64,000 nucleotides of DNA from Paragordius varius (taxonomy: Eukaryota > Nematomorpha): NCBI GenBank assembly GCA_964247055.1, contig OZ176052.1, forward strand, positions 6,882,001 to 6,946,000. Reading direction: 5' to 3'. A program made the translations under genes and the position numbers. Every line of letters begins with the position of its first letter. Position 1 is the first letter of the stretch. Under the pieces are notes generated by a model. It was not told where the DNA came from. It ran no database searches and worked only from the letters and a program-made list of their open reading frames with translations. Positions 42,290-55,850 of this stretch are shown piece by piece.

Positions 42290-45200
42290 ATTTTCAACAA
42301 CCAATATGTATTACCCATTAATATTTTAGTCTTTCCAACAATCAACCAAATATTTTTAACAATCAATATGTATTAACCATTAATATTTTACCCTTTCCAA
42401 CAATCAACCATATACTTTCAACAACCAATATGTATTACCCATTAATATTTTAGTCTTTCCAACAATCAACCAAATATTTTCAACAATCAATATGTATTAA
42501 CCATTAATATTTTACCCTTTCCAACAATCAACCATATACTTTCAACAATCAAATTATATCACCATTAATATTTTAGTCTTTTCAACAATCAACCAAATAT
42601 TTTCAACAATCAATATGTATTACCCATTAATATTTTAGTCTTTCCAACAATCAACCAAATATTTTCAACAATTATATTATATCACCATTAATATTTTAGT
42701 CTTTCCAACAATCAATCAAATATTTTCAACAATCAATATGTATTACCCATCAATATTTTAGTCTTTTCAACAATCAAACATATATTTTAAACAAACAAAT
42801 TATATCACCCAGTAATATTTTAGTATTTCCAACAATCAACCAAATATTTTCAACAAATATGTATTACCCATAATATTTTAGTCTTTCGAACAATCAACCA
42901 TATATATTCAACAATCAAATTATATCACCATTAATATTTTAGTCTTTCCAACAATCAACCATATATTTTCAACAATCAATATGTATTACCCATTAATATT
43001 TTAGTTTTTTCAACAATCAACCATATATTTTCAACAATCAAATTATATCACCCATTAATATTTTAGTATTTCCAACAATCAACCAAATATTTTCAACAAT
43101 CAATATGTATTACCCATTAATATTTTAGTCTTTCCAACAATCAACCATATATTTTCAACAATAAATATGGTTTACCCATTAATATTTTAGTCTTTACAAC
43201 AATCAACCATATATTTTCAATAATCAATATGTATTACCCATTAATATTTTAGTCTTTTCAACAATCAACCAAATATTTTCAACAATCAATATGTATTACC
43301 CATTAATATTTTAGTATTTCCAACAATCAACCAAATATTTTCAACAATCAAATTATATCACCATTAATATTTTAGTCTTTCCAACAATCAACCATATATT
43401 TTCAACAACCAATATGTATTACCCATTAATATTTTAGTCTTTCCAACAATCAACCAAATATTTTTAACAATCAATATGTATTAACCATTAATATTTTACC
43501 CTTTCCAACAATCAACCATATACTTTCAACAACCAATATGTATTACCCATTAATATTTTAGTCTTTTCAACAATCAACCAAATATTTTCAACAATCAATA
43601 TGTATTACCCATTAATATTTTAGTATTTCCAACAATCAACCAAATATTTTCAACAATCAAATTATATCACCATTAATATTTTAGTCTTTTCAACAATCAA
43701 CCAAATATTTTCAACAATCAATATGTATTACCCATTAATATTTTAGTCTTTCCAACAATCAACCAAATATTTTTAACAATCAATATGTATTAACCATTAA
43801 TATTTTACCCTTTCCAACAATCAACCATATACTTTCAACAACCAATATGTATTACCCATTAATATTTTAGTCTTTCCAACAATCAACCAAATATTTTCAA
43901 CAACCAATATGTATTACCCATTAATATTTTAGTCTTTCCAACAATCAACCAAATATTTTTAACAATCAATATGTATTAACCATTAATATTTTACCCTTTC
44001 CAACAATCAACCATATACTTTCAACAACCAATATGTATTACCCATTAATATTTTAGTCTTTCCAACAATCAACCAAATATTTTCAACAATCAATATGTAT
44101 TAACCATTAATATTTTACCCTTTCCAACAATCAACCATATACTTTCAACAATCAAATTATATCACCATTAATATTTTAGTCTTTTCAACAATCAACCAAA
44201 TATTTTCAACAATCAATATGTATTACCCATTAATATTTTAGTCTTTCCAACAATCAACATATATTTTCAACAATTATATTATATCACCATTAATATTTTA
44301 GTCTTTCCAACAATCAATCAAATATTTTCAACAATCAATATGTATTACCCATCAATATTTTAGTCTTTTCAACAATCAAACATATATTTTAAACAAACAA
44401 ATTATATCACCCAGTAATATTTTAGTATTTCCAACAATCAACCAAATATTTTCAACAAATATGTATTACCCATAATATTTTAGTCTTTCGAACAATCAAC
44501 CATATATATTCAACAATCAAATTATATCACCATTAATATTTTAGTCTTTCCAACAATCAACCATATATTTTCAACAATCAATATGTATTACCCATTAATA
44601 TTTTAGTTTTTTCAACAATCAACCATATATTTTCAACAATCAAATTATATCACCCATTAATATTTTAGTATTTCCAACAATCAACCAAATATTTTCAACA
44701 ATCAATATGTATTACCCATTAATATTTTAGTCTTTCCAACAATCAACCATATATTTTCAACAATAAATATGGTTTACCCATTAATATTTTAGTCTTTACA
44801 ACAATCAACCATATATTTTCAATAATCAATATGTATTACCCATTAATATTTTAGTCTTTTCAACAATCAACCAAATATTTTCAACAATCAATATGTATTA
44901 CCCATTAATATTTTAGTATTTCCAACAATCAACCAAATATTTTCAACAATCAAATTATATCACCATTAATATTTTAGTCTTTCCAACAATCAACCATATA
45001 TTTTCAACAACCAATATGTATTACCCATTAATATTTTAGTCTTTCCAACAATCAACCAAATATTTTTAACAATCAATATGTATTAACCATTAATATTTTA
45101 CCCTTTCCAACAATCAACCATATACTTTCAACAACCAATATGTATTACCCATTAATATTTTAGTCTTTTCAACAATCAACCAAATATTTTCAACAATCAA

Positions 45201-47103
45201 TATGTATTACCCATTAATATTTTAGTATTTCCAACAATCAACCAAATATTTTCAACAATCAAATTATATCACCATTAATATTTTAGTCTTTTCAACAATC
45301 AACCAAATATTTTCAACAATCAATATGTATTACCCATTAATATTTTAGTCTTTCCAACAATCAACCAAATATTTTTAACAATCAATATGTATTAACCATT
45401 AATATTTTACCCTTTCCAACAATCAACCATATACTTTCAACAACCAATATGTATTACCCATTAATATTTTAGTCTTTCCAACAATCAACCAAATATTTTC
45501 AACAACCAATATGTATTACCCATTAATATTTTAGTCTTTCCAACAATCAACCAAATATTTTTAACAATCAATATGTATTAACCATTAATATTTTACCCTT
45601 TCCAACAATCAACCATATACTTTCAACAACCAATATGTATTACCCATTAATATTTTAGTCTTTCCAACAATCAACCAAATATTTTCAACAATCAATATGT
45701 ATTAACCATTAATATTTTACCCTTTCCAACAATCAACCATATACTTTCAACAATCAAATTATATCACCATTAATATTTTAGTCTTTTCAACAATCAACCA
45801 AATATTTTCAACAATCAATATGTATTACCCATTAATATTTTAGTCTTTCCAACAATCAACATATATTTTCAACAATTATATTATATCACCATTAATATTT
45901 TAGTCTTTCCAACAATCAATCAAATATTTTCAACAATCAATATGTATTACCCATCAATATTTTAGTCTTTTCAAAAATCAAACATATATTTTAAACAAAC
46001 AAATTATATCACCCAGTAATATTTTAGTATTTCCAACAATCAACCAAATATTTTCAACAAATATGTATTACCCATAATATTTTAGTCTTTCGAACAATCA
46101 ACCATATATATTCAACAATCAAATTATATCACCATTAATATTTTAGTCTTTCCAACAATCAACCATATATTTTCAACAATCAATATGTATTACCCATTAA
46201 TATTTTAGTTTTTTCAACAATCAACCATATATTTTCAACAATCAAATTATATCACCCATTAATATTTTAGTATTTCCAACAATCAACCAAATATTTTCAA
46301 CAATCAATATGTATTACCCATTAATATTTTAGTCTTTCCAACAATCAACCATATATTTTCAACAATAAATATGGTTTACCCATTAATATTTTAGTCTTTA
46401 CAACAATCAACCATATATTTTCAATAATCAATATGTATTACCCATTAATATTTTAGTCTTTTCAACAATCAACCAAATATTTTCAACAATCAATATGTAT
46501 TACCCATTAATATTTTAGTATTTCCAACAATCAACCAAATATTTTCAACAATCAAATTATATCACCATTAATATTTTAGTCTTTCCAACAATCAACCATA
46601 TATTTTCAACAACCAATATGTATTACCCATTAATATTTTAGTCTTTCCAACAATCAACCAAATATTTTTAACAATCAATATGTATTAACCATTAATATTT
46701 TACCCTTTCCAACAATCAACCATATACTTTCAACAACCAATATGTATTACCCATTAATATTTTAGTCTTTTCAACAATCAACCAAATATTTTCAACAATC
46801 AATATGTATTACCCATTAATATTTTAGTATTTCCAACAATCAACCAAATATTTTCAACAATCAAATTATATCACCATTAATATTTTAGTCTTTTCAACAA
46901 TCAACCAAATATTTTCAACAATCAATATGTATTACCCATTAATATTTTAGTCTTTCCAACAATCAACCAAATATTTTTAACAATCAATATGTATTAACCA
47001 TTAATATTTTACCCTTTCCAACAATCAACCATATACTTTCAACAACCAATATGTATTACCCATTAATATTTTAGTCTTTCCAACAATCAACCAAATATTT
47101 TCA
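42290..47103. repeat. 1,602-bp higher-order repeat, three tandem copies
   Basis: TTTCGAAC marks at 42887, 44489 and 46091 are exactly 1,602 bp apart, and CAACATATATTTTC at about 44251 and 45853 repeats the same shift. The unit is about 26 monomers. Several CAACAACCAATATG, TTTTACCCTTTCC and CATATACTTTCAAC monomers recur within it, so it has smaller internal copies too. The copies differ at few bases, for example CTTTTCAAAAATC near 45,970 in one copy only, and CAACCAAATATT against CAACATATATT near 42,655. The third copy ends near 47,103. No CAAATATTTG unit occurs between about 39.95 and 47.16 kb. Confidence 0.92.
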
Positions 47104-49850
47104 ACAATCAATATGTATTACCCATTAATATTTTAGTCTTTACAACAATCAACAATATATTTGTAATCAAATATTTGCAACAATCATTTTATACCACCCA
47201 TTTATATTTAATTATTCAAACACAACCATATATTTTTAACAATCAAATTATATCACCATTAATATTTTAGTCTTTCCAACAATCAACCAAATATTTTTAA
47301 CAATCAATATGTATTAACCATTAATATTTTACCCTTTCCAACAATCAACCATATACTTTCAACAACCAATATGTATTACCCATTAATATTTTAGTCTTTC
47401 CAACAATCAACCAAATATTTTCAACAATCAATATGTATTACCCATTAATATTTTAGTCTTTACAACAATCAACAATATATTTGTAATCAAATATTTGCAA
47501 CAATCATTTTATACCACCCATTTATATTTAATTATTCAAACACAACCATATATTTTTAACAATCAAATTATATCACCATTAATATTTTAGTCTTTCCAAC
47601 AATCAACCATATATTTTCAACAATCAATATGGTTTACCGATTAATATTTTAGTCTTTCCAACAATCAACCATATATTTTCAACAATCAATATGTATTACC
47701 CATTAATATTTTAGTCTTTCCAACAATTAACCAAATATTTTCAACAATCAATATGTATTACCCATTAATATTTTAGTCTTTCCAACAATTAACCAAATAT
47801 TTTCAACAATCCATATGTATTTCCCATTAATATTTTAGTCTTTCCAACAATCAACCATATATTTGTAATCAAATATTTGCAACAATCATTTTATACCACC
47901 CATTTATATTTAATTATTCAAACACAACCATATATTTTTAACAATCAAATTATATCACCATTAATATTTTAGTCTTTCCAACAATCAACCATATATTTTC
48001 AACAATCAATATGGTTTACCGATTAATATTTTAGTCTTTCCAACAATCAACCATATATTTTCAACAATCAATATGTATTGCCCATTAATATTTTAGTCTT
48101 TCCAACAATTAACCAAATATTTTTAACAATCAATATGTATTACCCATTAATATTTTAGTCTTTACAACAATCAACAATATATTTTAACAATCAAATTATA
48201 TCACCTATTAATGTTTTAGTCTTTCCAACAATCAACCATATATTTGTAAAAATCAAATATTTGCAACAATCATTTTATATCACCCATTTATATTTAATTA
48301 TTCAAACAATCAACCATATATTTTCAACAATCAATATGTATTACCCATTAATGTTTTAGCTTTTCCAACAATCACCATATATTTTCAACAATCAATATGT
48401 ATTACCCATTAATATTTTAGTCTTTTCAACAATCAACCATATATTTTCAACAATCAAATTATATCTCCCATTAATATTTTAGTTTTTTCAACAATCAACC
48501 ATATATTTTCAACAATCAATATGGTTTACCCATTAATATTTTAGTCTTTACAACAATCAACCATATATTTTCAACAATTAAATTATATCACCATTAATAT
48601 TTTAGTCTTTCCAACAATCAACCATATATTTGTAATCAAATATTTGCAACAATCATTTTATACCACCCATTTATATTTAATTAATCAAACAATCACCCAT
48701 ATATTTTTAACAATCAAAATTTATCACCATTAATATTTTAGTTTTTCCAACAATCAACCAAATATTTTCAACAATCAATATGTATTACCCATTAATATTT
48801 TAGTTTTTTCAACAATCAACCATATATTTTCAACAATCAATATGGTTTACCCATTAATATTTTAGTCTTTACAACAATCAACCATATATTTTCAACAATT
48901 AAATTATATCACCATTAATATTTTAGTCTTTCCAACAATCAACCATATATTTGTAATCAAATATTTGCAACAATCATTTTATACCACCCATTTATATTTA
49001 ATTAATCAAACAATCAACCATATATTTTTAACAATCAAAATTTATCACCATTAATATTTTAGTCTTTCCAACAATCAACCATATATTTTCAACAATCAAT
49101 ATATTTTACCCATTAATATTTTAGTCTTTGCAACAATCAACCATATATTTTCAACAATTAAATTATATCACCATTAATATTTTAGTCTTTTCAACAATCA
49201 ACCATATATTTTCAACAATCAATATGGTTTACCCATTAATATTTTAGTCTTTACAACAATCAACCATATATTTTCAACAATTAAATTATATCACCATTAA
49301 TATTTTAGTCTTTCCAACAATCAACCATATATTTGTAATCAAATATTTGCAACAATCATTTTATACCACCCATTTATATTTAATTAATCAAACAATCAAC
49401 CATATATTTTTAACAATCAAAATTTATCACCATTAATATTTTAGTCTTTCCAACAATCAACCATATATTTTCAACAATCAATATATTTTACCCATTAATA
49501 TTTTAGTCTTTACAACAATCAACCATATATTTTCAACAATTAAATTATATCACCATTAATATTTTAGTCTTTCCAACAATCAACCATATATTTGTAATCA
49601 AATATTTGCAACAATCATTTTATACCACCCATTTATATTTAATTAATCAAACAATCAACCATATATTTTTAACAATCAAAATTTATCACCATTAATATTT
49701 TAGTCTTTCCAACAATCAACCATATATTTTCAACAATCAATATATTTTACCCATTAATATTTTAGTCTTTGCAACAATCAACCATATATTTTCAACAATT
49801 AAATTATATCACCATTAATATTTTAGCCTTTCCAACAATCAACCATATAT
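47103..49850. repeat. Region dense in the palindrome variant
   Basis: Eight CAAATATTTG insertion units start near 47163, 47483, 47865, 48246, 48632, 48953, 49335 and 49594, with spacings of 320, 382, 381, 386, 321, 382 and 259 bp. The spacings differ by one (61 bp) or two (123 bp) monomers, as expected for unequal exchange within a local tandem family. The left part matches 35.6-36.9 kb (TTTACCGATTAAT at 47635 and 35756). One T to G change, TATGTATTGCCC, is at about 48,080. No gene is present. Confidence 0.85.
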
Positions 49851-51590
49851 TTTCAACAATAAATATGGTTTACCCATTAATATTTTAGTCTTTACAACAA
49901 TCAACCATATATTTTCAATAATCAATATGTATTACCCATTAATATTTTAGTCTTTTCAACAATCAACCAAATATTTTCAACAATCAATATGTATTACCCA
50001 TTAATATTTTAGTATTTCCAACAATCAACCAAATATTTTCAACAATCAAATTATATCACCATTAATATTTTAGTCTTTCCAACAATCAACCATATATTTT
50101 CAACAACCAATATGTATTACCCATTAATATTTTAGTCTTTCCAACAATCAACCAAATATTTTTAACAATCAATATGTATTAACCATTAATATTTTACCCT
50201 TTCCAACAATCAACCATATACTTTCAACAATCAAATTATATCACCATTAATATTTTAGTCTTTCCAACAATCAACCATATATTTTCAACAATCCATATGT
50301 ATTACCCATTAATATTTTAGTCTTTCCAACAATCAACCAAATATTTTCAACAATCAATATGTATTACCCATTAATATTTTAGTTTTTTCAACAATCAACC
50401 ATATATTTTCAACAATCAAATTATATCACCCATTAATATTTTAGTATTTCCAACAATCAACCAAATATTTTCAACAATCAATATGTATTACCCATTAATA
50501 TTTTAGTCTTTCCAACAATCAACCATATATTTTCAACAATTAAATTATATCACCCATTAATATTTTAGTATTTCCAACAATCAACCAAATATTTTCAACA
50601 ATCAATATGTATTACCCATTAATATTTTAGTCTTTCCAACAATCAACCATATATTTTCAACAATTAAATTATATCACCATTAATATTTTAGTCTTTCCAA
50701 CAATCAATCAAATATTTTCAACAATCAATATGTATTACCCATTAATATTTTAGTCTTTCCAACAATCAACCATATATTTTCAACAATTATATTATATCAC
50801 CATTAATATTTTAGTCTTTCCAACAATCAATCAAATATTTTCAACAATCAATATGTATTACCCATCAATATTTTAGTCTTTTCAACAATCAAACATATAT
50901 TTTAAACAAACAAATTATATCACCCAGTAATATTTTAGTATTTCCAACAATCAACCAAATATTTTCATCAAATATGTATTACCCATAATATTTTAGTCTT
51001 TCGAACAATCAACCATATATATTCAACAATCAAATTATATCACCATTAATATTTTAGTCTTTCCAACAATCAACCATATATTTTCAACAATCAATATGTA
51101 TTACCCATTAATATTTTAGTTTTTTCAACAATCAACCATATATTTTCAACAATTAAATTATATCACCATTAATATTTTAGTCTTTCCAACAATCAATCAA
51201 ATATTTTCAACAATCAATATGTATTACCCATTAATATTTTAGTCTTTCCAACAATCAACCATATATTTTCAACAATTATATTATATCACCATTAATATTT
51301 TAGTCTTTCCAACAATCAATCAAATATTTTCAACAATCAATATGTATTACCCATCAATATTTTAGTCTTTTCAACAATCAAACATATATTTTAAACAAAC
51401 AAATTATATCACCCAGTAATATTTTAGTATTTCCAACAATCAACCAAATATTTTCAACAAATATGTATTACCCATAATATTTTAGTCTTTCGAACAATCA
51501 ACCATATATATTCAACAATCAAATTATATCACCATTAATATTTTAGTCTTTCCAACAATCAACCATATATTTTCAACAATCAAATTATAT
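49850..51590. repeat. Block matching 30.07-31.8 kb
   Basis: CAATAAATATGG at 49857 matches 30071 (offset 19,786), and CAACAACCAATATG at 50107 matches 30321 at the same offset. The TTTCGAAC pair at 51002/51491 matches 31276/31765 at offset 19,726, with the same 489-bp spacing. The change of offset reflects a different monomer arrangement near 50,500-50,640, which instead resembles 33.95-34.2 kb. A private TTTTCATCAAATATG is near 50,966. Confidence 0.8.
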
Positions 51591-51599
51591 CACCCATTA

Positions 51600-52440
51600 A
51601 TATTTTAGTATTTCCAACAATCAACCAAATATTTTCAACAATCAATATGTATTACCCATTAATATTTTAGTCTTTCCAACAATCAACCATATATTTTCAA
51701 CAATAAATATGGTTTACCCATTAATATTTTAGTCTTTACAACAATCAACCATATATTTTCAATAATCAATATGTATTACCCATTAATATTTAAGTCTTTT
51801 CAACAATCAACCATATATTTTCAACAATCAATATGTATTACCCATTAATATTTTAGTTTTTTCAACAATCAACCATATATTTTCAACAATCAAATTATAT
51901 CACCCATTAATATTTTAGTATTTCCAACAATCAACCAAATATTTTCAACAATCAATATGTATTACCCATTAATATTTTAGTCTTTCCAACAATCAACCAT
52001 ATATTTTCAACAATAAATATGGTTTACCCATTAATATTTTAGTCTTTACAACAATCAACCATATATTTTCAATAATCAATATGTATTACCCATTAATATT
52101 TTAGTCTTTTCAACAATCAACCATATATTTTCAACAATCAAATTATATCACCCATTAATATTTTAGTTTTTTCAACAATCAACCAAATATTTTCAACAAT
52201 CAAATTATATCACCATTAATATTTTAGTCTTTCCAACAATCAACCATATATTTTCAACAACCAATATGTATTACCCATTAATATTTTAGTCTTTCCAACA
52301 ATCAACCAAATATTTTTAACAATCAATATGTATTAACCATTAATATTTTACCCTTTCCAACAATCAACCATATACTTTCAACAACCAATATGTATTACCC
52401 ATTAATATTTTAGTCTTTCCAACAATCAACCAAATATTTT
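51600..52440. repeat. Block nearly identical to 41.64-42.48 kb
   Basis: Over 51661-52440 compared with 41701-42480 (offset 9,960) I see only two substitutions and no indel in 780 bp: CCATATATT replaces CCAAATATT at about 51,813 and 51,876. At 52,441 the two part (TTTTTAACAATC against TTTTCAACAATC). Such high identity in non-coding AT-rich DNA implies a recent copying event or ongoing conversion. Confidence 0.87.
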
Positions 52441-55400
52441 TAACAATCAATATGTATTAACCATTAATATTTTACCCTTTCCAACAATCAACCATATACT
52501 TTCAACAATCAAATTATATCACCATTAATATTTTAGTCTTTCCAACAATCAACCATATATTTTCAACAATCCATATGTATTTCCCATTAATATTTTAGTC
52601 TTTCCAACAATCAACCATATATTTGTAATCAAATATTTGCAACAATCATTTTATACCACCCATTTATATTTAATTATTCAAACACAACCATATATTTTTA
52701 ACAATCAAATTATATCACCATTAACATTTTAGTCTTTCCAACAATCAACCATATATTTTCAACAATCAATATGGTTTACCCATTAATATTTTAGTCTTTC
52801 CAACAATCAACCAAATATTTTCAACAATCAATATGTATTACCCATTATTAGTCTTTTCAACAATAAACCATATATTTTCAACAATCAAATTATATCTCCC
52901 ATTAATATTTTAGTTTTTTCAACAATCAACCATATATTTTCAACAATCAATATGGTTTACCCATTAATATTTTAGTCTTTACAACAATCAACCATATATT
53001 TTCAACAATTAAATTATATCACCATTAATATTTTAGTCTTTCCAACAATCAACCATATATTTGTAATCAAATATTTGCAACAATCATTTTATACCACCCA
53101 TTTATATTTAATTAATCAAACAATCACCCATATATTTTTAACAATCAAAATTTATCACCATTAATATTTTAGTCTTTCCAACAATCAACCATATATTTTC
53201 AACAATCAATATGTATTACCCATTAATATTTTAGTCTTTCCAACAATCAACCATATATTTTCAACAATCAATATGTATTACCCATTAATATTTTAGTGTT
53301 TTCAACAATCAAACATATATTTTCAACAAACAAATTATATCACCCAGTAATATTTTAGTATTTCCAACAATCAACCAAATATTTTCAAGAAATATGTATT
53401 ACCCATAATATTTTAGTCTTTCCAACAATCAACCATATATATTCAACAATCAAATTATATCACCATTAATATTTTAGTCTTTCCAACAATCAACCATATA
53501 TATTCAACAATCAAATTATATCACCATTAATATTTTAGTCTTTCCAACAATCAACCATATATTTTCAACAATCAATATGTATTACCCATCAATATTTTAG
53601 TGTTTTCAACAATCAAACATATATTTTCAACAAACAAATTATATCACCCAGTAATATTTTATTATTTTCAACAATCAACCAAATATTTTCAACAATCAAT
53701 ATGTATTACCCATCAATATTTTAGTCTTTTCAACAATCAAACATATATTTTCAACAATCAAATTATATCACCATTAATATTTTACTCTTTCCAACAATCA
53801 ACCATATATTTTCAACAATCAATATGTATTACCCATTAATATTTTACTGTTTTCAACAATCAAACATATATTTTCAACAAACAAATTATATCACCCAGTA
53901 ATATTTTAGTATTTCCAACAATCAACCAAATATTTTCAAGAAATATGTATTACCCATAATATTTTAGTCTTTCCAACAATCAACCATATATATTCAACAA
54001 TCAAATTATATCACCATTAATATTTTAGTCTTTCCAACAATCAACCATATATATTCAACAATCAAATTATATCACCATTAATATTTTAGTCTTTCCAACA
54101 ATCAACCATATATTTTCAACAATCAATATGTATTACCCATCAATATTTTAGTGTTTTCAACAATCAAACATATATTTTCAACAAACAAATTATATCACCC
54201 AGTAATATTTTATTATTTTCAACAATCAACCAAATATTTTCAACAATCAATATGTATTACCCATCAATATTTTAGTCTTTTCAACAATCAAACATATATT
54301 TTCAACAATCAAATTATATCACCATTAATATTTTACTCTTTCCAACAATCAACCATATATTTTCAACAATCAATATGTATTACCCATCAATATTTTAGTG
54401 TTTTCAACAATCAAACATATATTTTCAACAAACAAATTATATCACCCAGTAATATTTTAGTATTTTCAACAATCAACCAAATATTTTCAAGAAATATGTA
54501 TTACCCATAATATTTTAGTCTTTCCAACAATCAACCATATATATTCAACAATCAAATTATATCACCATTAATATTTTAGTCTTTCCAACAATCAACCATA
54601 TATTTCAACAATCAAATTATATCACCCATTAATATTTTAGTATTTCCAACAATCAACCAAATATTTTCAACAATCAATATGTATTACCCATTAATATTTT
54701 AGTTTTTTCAACAATCAACCATATATTTTCAACAATCAAATTATATCACCCATTAATATTTTAGTATTTCCAACAATCAACCAAATATTTTCAACAATCA
54801 ATATGTATTACCCATTAATATTTTAGTCTTTCCAACAATCAACCATATATTTTCAACAATTAAATTATATCACCATTAATATTTTAGTCTTTCCAACAAT
54901 CAATCAAATATTTTCAACAATCAATATGTATTACCCATTAATATTTTAGTCTTTCCAACAATCAACCATATATTTTCAACAATTATATTATATCACCATT
55001 AATATTTTAGTCTTTCCAACAATCAATCAAATATTTTCAACAATCAATATGTATTACCCATCAATATTTTAGTCTTTTCAACAATCAAACATATATTTTA
55101 AACAAACAAATTATATCACCCAGTAATATTTTAGTATTTCCAACAATCAACCAAATATTTTCAACAAATATGTATTACCCATAATATTTTAGTCTTTCGA
55201 ACAATCAACCATATATATTCAACAATCAAATTATATCACCATTAATATTTTAGTCTTTCCAACAATCAACCATATATTTTCAACAATCAATATGTATTAC
55301 CCATTAATATTTTAGTTTTTTCAACAATCAACCATATATTTTCAACAATCAAATTATATCACCCATTAATATTTTAGTATTTCCAACAATCAACCAAATA

Positions 55401-55850
55401 TTTTCAACAATCAATATGTATTACCCATTAATATTTTAGTCTTTCCAACAATCAACCATATATTTTCAACAATAAATATGGTTTACCCATTAATATTTTA
55501 GTCTTTACAACAATCAACCATATATTTTCAATAATCAATATGTATTACCCATTAATATTTAAGTCTTTTCAACAATCAACCAAATATTTTCAACAATCAA
55601 TATGTATTACCCATTAATATTTTAGTTTTTTCAACAATCAACCAAATATTTTCAACAATCAAATTATATCACCCATTAATATTTTAGTATTTCCAACAAT
55701 CAACCAAATATTTTCAACAATCAATATGTATTACCCATTAATATTTTAGTCTTTCCAACAATCAACCATATATTTTCAACAATAAATATGGTTTACCCAT
55801 TAATATTTTAGTCTTTACAACAATCAACCATATATTTTCAATAATCAATA
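52380..55850. repeat. Copy of 39.26-42.1 kb with a 612-bp local expansion
   Basis: TTAACATTTTAG at 52723 matches 39606 at offset 13,117, and TTTCGAAC at 55198 matches 41469 at offset 13,729. The 612-bp difference is an extra 551-bp tandem copy (open-frame starts at 53600 and 54151) plus a further 61-bp monomer with ATATATATTCAACAATC repeated near 53,431-53,530. One copy reads CCCATTAATATTTTACTG at about 53,835 instead of CCCATCAATATTTTAGTG. The open frames 53600-53839 and 54151-54510 are products of this duplication. Confidence 0.85.
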
